Source: Trichosphaerium sp. ATCC 40318 (Eukaryota > Discosea > Flabellinia > Trichosidae). From it: a DNA stretch of 64,000 bases. Where the stretch lies: NCBI GenBank assembly GCA_038496445.1, contig JALMLS010000374.1, forward strand, positions 222,004 to 286,003. The letters run 5' to 3'. The position numbers were made by a program, and so were the translations under genes. The notes below the pieces were generated by a model, which saw only the letters and a list, made by a program, of their open reading frames with translations, was not told the DNA's origin and ran no database searches. Within the stretch, counting starts at the first letter, position 1. Every line of letters starts with the position of its first letter. This document shows positions 57,645-64,000 of the stretch, one piece after another.

Positions 57645-58181
57645 ATGAAGCTAGCAACACCAGTACCCTATATAAATGACCTAGAGCACCTCCATGTAGT
57701 TCCTACATCCTCTGTATTGCCTTCCGCATTCCACTACGTACAACAGAGATCACGCGGCCGTGTTTTCCCTTGTAACTCACCGCTGGCGTTACCAGGTTCC
57801 GATGTGTTATGCGTGCCAAGCCAACGGAGTATACGACGTCAAACAAGAGCTTCAAAGAACAAAAGAAGCATGGTACGCATGACTCAGCGGCAGCTAGATA
57901 ATCGCACACATCAATAGTGTTTTTTACAGAAGCGCTTACATAATTCTGGTAGATACGCCGCAGCTCGCGTCTACAGCTCAAAGAGTCACCTAGAAAGCGA
58001 TTTAAAAAGGCAGAGGTTAAAATTATATCGCAACTTGACACGGTACGCCAAAAAGTCATCAAGCTTTTGCTACGGCCAAAGCGCTGGTCGAGGGTTCACT
58101 CTGGCCAAATTATCCAAGAACCTTCAAAAAAACTTTTCTACGATCTACGTTGGCGCATCAAAAACCACATTTCAGTCTTAA
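57645..58181 (+). CDS. Basic unrecognised protein, about 160 residues
   Basis: ATG 57645 (MKLATPVPYINDLEHLHVVP). A phase-0 intron 57873-57929 (CATG|GTACGC to TTTTACAG|AAGCGC) leads into KRLHNSGRYAAARVYSSKSH and GFTLAKLSKNLQKNFSTIYV; stop 58179-58181. Arg/Lys-rich. The opposite strand (57703-58062) is also open, so the strand is not certain. It may instead be the 5' part of the F-box gene starting at 58398. Confidence 0.35.
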
Positions 58182-58397
58182 ACAAGCGTAGTCGTATCGT
58201 TTTTGTACATCGCCCATGAAAAGAACCAAAGCGTACTTTGCTTTTAGCTGAACGAGCTTTTGATAGCGTCATATCTATCACAACGCGCTCTTGATAGACG
58301 CGAAGCGTAGAAAAACTAATAATAGAAGTATTTTTCCTGTCGCCTTTTTTTTCACCGAGTTTTTCTTTTTCTTTCCTTTCTCACTTTTTCTCTGCAG

Positions 58398-58715
58398 GAT
58401 TATGCTAATGAAGATGTATTACTAGTAAACCATGTTCTTCTTTTACTTCCTGTTGAGATATGGGAGCATGTATTTAAGAGTCTGAACTATAAAGGGCTCC
58501 AAGCAATTGGTTGTACATGCGGTACATTGTGCTCTATAAGTAGGAGTAGTTCACTTTGGAGAGAAAGATGGAAGACACTTTTTCTCGAGAAACATTCTCT
58601 TGATTGGACAAAAAATGTTGATAGTTTGTCAATTGTTTCACTTGATATAGATGACAGAACACCTTTATGGAAAGGTGTGAGTACATCTAGATGGGTTCTT
58701 ATTACTGCATCTTGA
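58398..58715 (+). CDS. F-box protein, 5' exon unresolved
   Basis: After an acceptor at 58397 (TTCTCTGCAG) the frame reads DYANEDVLLVNHVLLLLPVE, IWEHVFKSLNYKGLQAIG, CTCGTLCSI and SSLWRERWKTLFLEKHSLDW. This is a clear F-box (LPxEIxxxIF ... LxxIGxTC ... LWxxL). It stops at 58715 after VLITAS. Upstream donors do not give an unambiguous phase; the gene at 57645 is one candidate. No LRRs follow. Confidence 0.6.
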   Translation, partial: DYANEDVLLVNHVLLLLPVEIWEHVFKSLNYKGLQAIGCTCGTLCSISRSSSLWRERWKTLFLEKHSLDWTKNVDSLSIVSLDIDDRTPLWKGVSTSRWVLITAS

Positions 58716-59008
58716 AGATATTCACGTGACAGAAAAAGAAACCACCTTAACCACCAAATTGTATTCTAGTGTAAAAAAGTAATAGAAATAATAACTATTT
58801 TGAAATTCCTCCAAGTTTTTTTTATCACGTGTCACAGACGGGTTAAATTTGAGCGTGAGCGATATCAAGGGCTTTACAGAATTATGTCACGACATTCTCG
58901 CGTGCGCTCGCACGTGCAAGGTGATGCTAAGGTCTCATACACGAAGGACATTACGCGGAGCCCGAAATCAGTGAAGGCGAGTTTTCTTTTATAGTCAAAA
59001 AGGGCGTG

Positions 59009-59990
59009 ATGGCGACGACATCTCCCTCTGGTGATATAATATCACTTGTAAAGAGAATATCTTCATTAGACGCTGTTCAGAAAGGAAATGTAACGGAACT
59101 TGGTAACGTTTAAAACAAATTAGATTAAAACTCATACAGAGCAGATTTCGTAAAGTATTGCAAGTCCCTGGCTACGAAGGAGCTAACTTTAGAGCAAATA
59201 CATAAATTATTCTTAATGATAGATAAGGACCATACAGTACGCGCTTTCTATGCGTCTAAACTCCGTTTATGACGTTAAAAAAATTATTGATTCCAACCGA
59301 TTTAAAAGGGTAAAATCAACGTTGGCCATTTTCTCAGTTATTTGACAGCAATATCATCTGGAAGCTTCAAAGACAAAGCTACAAGTACGTGGGGTTATTT
59401 CAGTAGTGTTTAGAGCGACCTGAAAACCGCTCGTCAACACGTGGTTCCAAATGTATTGTTTGTTTTCAGTTGTGGACGACTTGCTTATGTTTGTAGCTGT
59501 GTTTAACGCTATAGATGAAGATGGTAGTGGGTTATTAACACGTGATGAAGTTTATAAAGGTTGCATGTCTGTATTTTTGAATAACATCGATCTGTCTCAG
59601 AGTGAGGTTTGAAGTAGTTTGTGAATTTGATGCTTCGAATTGACCTCATTAAAAAAACTCACTATTATGCTTGTTAGGAGATTAACATTTGCTTGCGTGA
59701 TAGTATGGGTATCCCAATAGAAGAAAAAGGACAAAACAAACTCAGAGAATCCCAAGTCATTCGTGCCAACCAACGTGCAAGAGTTGAAGCAGGACTACAA
59801 CGGTGAGGATCTTATTTAAAAGATTTTTCTATTTTTGAAAGGTTTTTTTTATCAACACGTGACAGATTCTTTTAGTATATTTAAAGCAGATGATAACAAT
59901 GACGGTAAAATATCGTTGGAGGAGTTTTTACTACATGCACAAGAAAACCCTGCTTTGAAAGCGATTGTTGATTTCTACTATGACTTCTGA
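59009..59990 (+). CDS. EF-hand calcium-binding protein
   Basis: ATG 59009 (MATTSPSGDIISLVKRISSL). Exons then read ADFVKYCKSLATKELTLEQI, a linker, FVAVFNAIDEDGSGLLTRDE (EF-hand loop DEDGSGLLTRDE), VYKGCMSVFLNNIDLSQSE, INICLRDSMGIPIEEKGQNK, VIRANQRARVEAGLQR and IFKADDNNDGKISLEEFLLH (loop DNNDGKISLEEF). Stop TGA 59988-59990. Both loops have the acidic ligands at positions 1, 3, 5 and 12. The first part may hold degenerate EF-hands as in calcineurin-B-like sensors. Calcium sensor or regulator. One exon contains CACGTG (59540) as coding (LLTRDE). Confidence 0.75.
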
Positions 59991-60394
59991 TTGTTTTCAA
60001 GCACCAGTAGGTCCGCCAACTGGGCGTAATAGAAAACAAATGTTTGGCAAACAAGATATTTTTTCTTTTCCCCACATTGTTTTAGTTGAGAAGTGAACTT
60101 GAGTGCAATAGGTCTGTGATAACAATATGTGTTGTACAGTATGTAGTCGTTCAAAATAGTTTATTCATTAATAACAGACTGCTAGGCAGCTTAAGTCATA
60201 AATAGTACATCTTTTGTTGCCTCCGTCTTGAGTGTTTTGCGACTAGTCAAGTGCTTCAATTGTTAAACCTCGGTGCTAATAAAAATAACGTGAGGTCTTC
60301 TAGTGATCATTGACACGCTCAACTGTTATGCATAAAATAGTGGAAACTGTCACTTGTAGCAAGGTCTGAAAAGCTTTTATTATTTTTTTGAAAA
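59991..60394. other. Intergenic spacer
   Basis: Convergent gene ends; nothing else seen. Confidence 0.3.
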
Positions 60395-61620
60395 TTACAT
60401 TCTTAATCCAAGGTATTTGTATCCTTCTTCTGTGACTTTAGTTCTTTTAGCATACAGTTTTTCAATACCAATAAGCGGCTTAATACCCTCATCTGAAACA
60501 TTTGAGCATCCTGATATACATAGATGCTTAACACCAATAAGCTTAGAAACACCAATATCAGTAACATATTGACAAAAAGCAATATCGATTCTAGTAGCAC
60601 CAGCAATAGCCTCAAGTCCTTTGTCTCTTATATAAGTACTGCTCGCTAAAACAATACTGGCACCCTTTAAAGCACAAAAACCTTTATCTGTTATACGACT
60701 ACACCCAGTTATATCTATTTTATAGACACCTGAGAGATGACAAATACCTTCATCTGTAATATTTTTACATCTTGATAAATCTATTGTATGTACGCCAGAT
60801 ATCCATTCAAAATATATTCCTTTTATATTATGACACCAAGATAGATTCAAGTTTTTTACACCTGTAAAAGACTTTATATCCTCATCTTTTATTTGATCAC
60901 AACCACAAAGATCTATTGTATGTATACCACCAAGTGATTTTATAATATCATTTGATAACTTAGAATAAGTTATCTTTATTCTATGTGGTGGCTTAACCAT
61001 TATTTCTCGAATTGCTTCAAGAGTAAGTGTATCACAATGGCTTATTTCTAGATCATGAACACCTGATAATACGCCAATATCATTACCAAGTTTTCTTCCT
61101 TTTAACCGAACAGTTGGTATACCAGCTAATGCTTTTATACCTTCAATAGTAATCTTTCTTATGTTGTCTAAAGTTATGCTTTTTAACCCCTTTAATGACT
61201 TTAATCCTTCATCTGTTATACGTGAGTGACCATGTAGACCTAGATATCTTACTCTTTGATGTGATAGAGCCTTTAAATCATCGTCTGTGAATGGCTTTTC
61301 TTCAAAAGTGAAAACTTCAACTCTTGTATGTTTGATTACTTTTGACTTTTCGAAAAGACGTGCTAGTTCTTCTCTTGATTGTATAAGAACTTTATAAGGT
61401 CCTATATGGTTTTCTATTACTTCACGCATCAGTTTACACGTCAGGATAGCGTTAAAACGCGAGTGGTTCAGCGTTAGAATGTGCGCTAATATTTCGTTTG
61501 GAAGGTCCAGAATATTACTAACAAGCAGTTCACTAGCATATAACGTTAGATTGCGGCTTTTAGACAGTCTTGTTATGAATAGGCGCTTGAGATTCGTTTA
61601 ACATACCTCAATTTGTCCAT
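60395..61620 (-). CDS. F-box / LRR protein with a short first exon
   Basis: The longest ATG frame (from 61429) lacks an F-box, but the same frame is open upstream and reads ILDLPNEILAHILTLNHSRF then NAILTCKLMREVIENHI, a full F-box. A start lies at 61620 (MDKL): the intron TTGAG|GTATGTT to ATGCTAG|TGAACTG joins MDKLS to ELLVSNILDLPNEILAHI in frame. About 12 LRRs follow, more diverged than in 8458 (GLKSLKGLKSITLDNI, GVHTIDLSRCKNITDEGICH, GVKHLCISGCSNVSDEGIKP). Ends YKYLGLRM. Only family member here with a visible intron. Confidence 0.85.
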
Positions 61621-62072
61621 TTAAGATCAATTTGGTGTAGTTTGCTGATTTGGTGTATTTATGGCACGTGTAAACACAAAATGATAATTTTATTGCGTAT
61701 TCAAGGCTGACAATTTTTTGCGCAAAGTCGCCAATAGTAAAACATTCGACACTCACTTGGTATCTTTACGAGTACTCGAAAATGAAGTAGCTCTTTCCAT
61801 CAAAGAAATTGAAGTGTTTTGGGCGACCCTCATTGTTCTGGAGAATCAAGTAAACAATAGCACTTGCCTATCGAACAAAACGTGATAAAATGCCCTACAA
61901 CTTTTTTTATATTTGGGTCTGCCCAACGGATGGTGCTATGCCATTGAACGTAGTCTCCTAACTTGAAGGGCCCAAGGTGCAGCAGATGGTGAGGATTTAC
62001 GTTGTCTTTTCGGTCAAACTTCCTCCTAACATCACACTAACGGTTTACTTTCTGTTGAAGGCTCCTGCATAG
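61621..62072. promoter_or_regulatory. Divergent intergenic region
   Basis: Between the F-box/LRR gene and the dioxygenase. CACGTG at 61663. No gene. Confidence 0.35.
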
Positions 62073-63738
62073 ATGGCTTCCTCTGAATCCTTTTTGGAGC
62101 GTTATTTGGCAAAAGCAAAGGCGTTTGGCGAAGAATATAGTACATACGCACGCTTCGACGATGACAGAGAGGTTCGTACTTGTTTTTGGGGAAAAACGGC
62201 ATTGCTGTTGATTGTCTTACTCTGTTAGCCTGATGCGCCAATTGGAGATTTAATGTATCCAGAGCTTGATGTACCCTTAGATAATGAAGGATACTGCGTT
62301 AGTTGGCCAAGTAACAAGGAGAAGGAGATTAAGCAGTTTTTTTCTAAATACGGGTTTGTTGTTGTACGCAATGTACTCACAGAACAGGAGGTATGAAGGA
62401 AAAAAAGTTTTTTGCCGTTTCAGAAAAGCTGTCGCCATTTTTTCTCAAAAACAAAAAGCAAAAAAACTGACGAGAAAAAGGTCTCAAACAGTGTCTCAGA
62501 CATTTGGACACAACTCGAGACTGGAAAGTTTGATCAACCTACTGAGCTTGATATTAAAATAAACAGAAATGATCCATCCACGTGGGGTATAGAGTCCGGA
62601 TGGCCTGCTTTCTTTACAAACTTGGTATGGTTCTCTTTAAAAACGTGTTTTTTTCATTAACCTTTGGTGGTTTTTTAGGGTTTTTTGGGACAACCAAGGA
62701 CGAAACAACTGTGGATGAATCGTGTTAATGAGAACATATATAACTCGTTTAAAACTGTTATTGGTAATCCGAATTTATGGGTTGCTATAGAGCAGATAGG
62801 AGCCATGAGACCAACAAAGGTAAACTTTTTAAATGACTAATAAATAACGTGTTTGTTTAAGGGAATTTCTGCGGTGCCTCTAGAACCCAATAATTCAAGA
62901 GTAAACGCTAGTCCTAAGATAGGAACAGGTGCTATTGATAAGAAAGACTGGGTGTCAACGAAAGGATCAGATTGGATACACTGGGATCTTAATCCTTGTA
63001 CAAGTTTCAGCATTTTTTGTGTTTTGCTAACTCAAACAAAGGGAAATGGACGACAGGCCAAGGGATGGACTATGCGTTTACTGACTTTTCTACTGAAAAT
63101 AATGGAGTAAAAAAAGGAAAGTATGTAAAGGTGCAAGGAGTGTTAAACCTTGGTGCTTCTTCAAAAGATGATGGTGGCTTTTTTTGTGTACGAAAAATGA
63201 ACTACCCTAAGAATACTTCAAGTGATCAATTGTTTTTAGGTACCAGGCTTTCAAAAATATGTTGCTGATTGGGCACAAAAAACAAAACATACAAGAGCTT
63301 GTAAAAAGAAAGATGATATTCTAGACTTGGTTCATGTCCCTTTATGCACGTGATTTTTTTGTCATTATTCGAAATGTTATTTTTCTTTTTTTTTCTCAAA
63401 GGAATTTTCTTGTTGTCTCCGCCCCGCCACTGTTCTATGATCGTTTAGTAATAGTTTGGTTAGGCGATAAGATTAGGAGCCAAGGTAAAAAGGTCCCAAT
63501 GAGACCAGGGAGTTTATTAATATGGAACTCTGAACTGCCTCATGCTAATTATCCAAACAGCTCAAGTAATTTTCGTTTTGTTCAATACTTCAAAATGTTT
63601 GTTGCAAATCCGGATGCTAAAGGAGTTTCATACAGAAGGAACCTTATTAAAATGAACGTACCGAGAGGTATAGAATTAACGGACTTGGGCAAAAAGTTAT
63701 ACGGGCTAGAATCGTGGTCCAACCAGATAGAACAATAA
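62073..63738 (+). CDS. Phytanoyl-CoA dioxygenase-like Fe(II)/2-oxoglutarate oxygenase
   Basis: ATG 62073 (MASSESFLERYLAKAKAFGE). Exons read LMYPELDVPLDNEGYCVSW, KYGFVVVRNVLTEQE (the usual PhyH opening G-F-V-V-V-R-N-V-L), WGIESGWPAFFTNLG, WMNRVNENIYNSFKTVIGNP, KGSDWIHWDLNP (H-x-D metal ligands in HWD), VQGVLNLGASSKDDGGFF, FQKYVADWAQKTKHTRACKK, ILDLVHVPL, a splice, GSLLIWNSELPHANYPNSSS (distal metal His in PHANYPN) and FRFVQYFKMF (Arg for 2-oxoglutarate). Stop TAA 63736-63738. PhyH-type enzymes hydroxylate lipids or small molecules; substrate unknown. The 63345 intron, whose donor overlaps GCACGTG, works in frame only with the GT (CAC|GTGATT). Confidence 0.78.
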
Positions 63739-63786
63739 AGACATGCTTCCAAGAGACAAATAAATAGTAACTTAGTTAGTCAATGT

Positions 63787-64000
63787 TCAGTTAGTAGTAT
63801 GTCGGGTATTTGTTTGTGATGCAATACATTCTTTTGTCACATTTTTACAATCAGAAATGACAATCTCTTGAACACTAGCAAGTGCTTTGATACCTTTATC
63901 TGTCACATTTGGACAACCACACAGGTAGATTTTATTTGCTCCTTTTAGTGCGTTGAGCCCATTGTCTGTGATGGGAGTGTGTATAAGCCCAATATCATAG
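63787..64000 (-). CDS. F-box / LRR protein, C-terminal end only
   Basis: Open minus frame from the window edge to TGA 63787-63789: TDNGLNALKGANKIYLCGC, NVTDKGIKALASVQEIVISD and CKNVTKECIASQTNTRHTTN. LRRs of the same family; the start lies beyond the window. Confidence 0.75.
   Translation of the reverse strand, partial: YDIGLIHTPITDNGLNALKGANKIYLCGCPNVTDKGIKALASVQEIVISDCKNVTKECIASQTNTRHTTN

Noticed and set aside
63334-63410. Start of the dioxygenase C-terminal part at its internal ATG (63334)
   Set aside because: The ATG is in the wrong frame for the preceding exon; splicing from CAC|GTGATT gives one continuous protein.

Overview
The window is nuclear DNA of an intron-rich, compactly organised unicellular eukaryote. 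Almost every gene is cut by short introns (about 40-100 nt, T-rich, mostly GTAAGT or GTACGT donors and AG acceptors). TAA, TAG and TGA all act as stops, so the code looks standard. There is an intact tRNA-Ile(AAU) with a decayed relative. I cannot name the lineage. The content suggests a free-living protist: clathrin/EH endocytic protein, actin-binding headpiece protein, several F-box families, secreted hydrolase and beta-helix surface proteins. Many CDS entries are gene spans and their introns are described in the text.

Layout. 1-1285: 3' part of a beta-propeller gene (minus). 1496-7919: one very large minus gene combining SPRY, ankyrin, RCC1, an acidic linker, a coiled coil and a villin headpiece. 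8458-9636: intact F-box/LRR gene. 10215-10371: a 51-bp perfect inverted repeat. 10607-11103: a CaaX-ended ubiquitin-like protein. 11425-12771: a PstS-like phosphate-binding protein with a GPI-type tail. 13547-16670: an HTTM membrane protein. 17314-18598: ankyrin protein. 19095-19562: an orphan kinase N-lobe. 20167-21105: F-box-like protein. 21249-25324: a clathrin heavy-chain propeller fused to two EH domains. 25533-28982: C2 protein and F-box protein. 29680-32254: secreted TIM-barrel glycosidase with a lectin-like insert. 32992-35752: C2 protein and a 2-hydroxyacid dehydrogenase.

36093-41657: small membrane protein, tRNA pseudogene, unrecognised protein, then a secreted beta-helix surface protein preceded by a decayed partial copy of itself. 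42186-51488 is an accessory stretch: F-box/LRR genes in intact and broken states, a 236-bp MITE-like insertion, the tRNA gene, and long gene-poor spacers. 51903-57145: unrecognised spliced gene, a large beta-helix/cysteine-rich membrane protein, and a small gene. 57645-59990: basic protein, F-box exon, EF-hand protein. 60395-61620: F-box/LRR gene whose start is hidden by an intron. 62073-63738: phytanoyl-CoA dioxygenase-like gene. 63787 to the edge: another F-box/LRR gene.

Three signals cut across genes. CACGTG occurs more than 60 times, often inside introns. Some introns appear to use a GC donor written GCACGTG, supported by reading phase. F-box/LRR genes occur at least eight times in different states of decay, indicating fast birth and death of ubiquitin-ligase adaptors.
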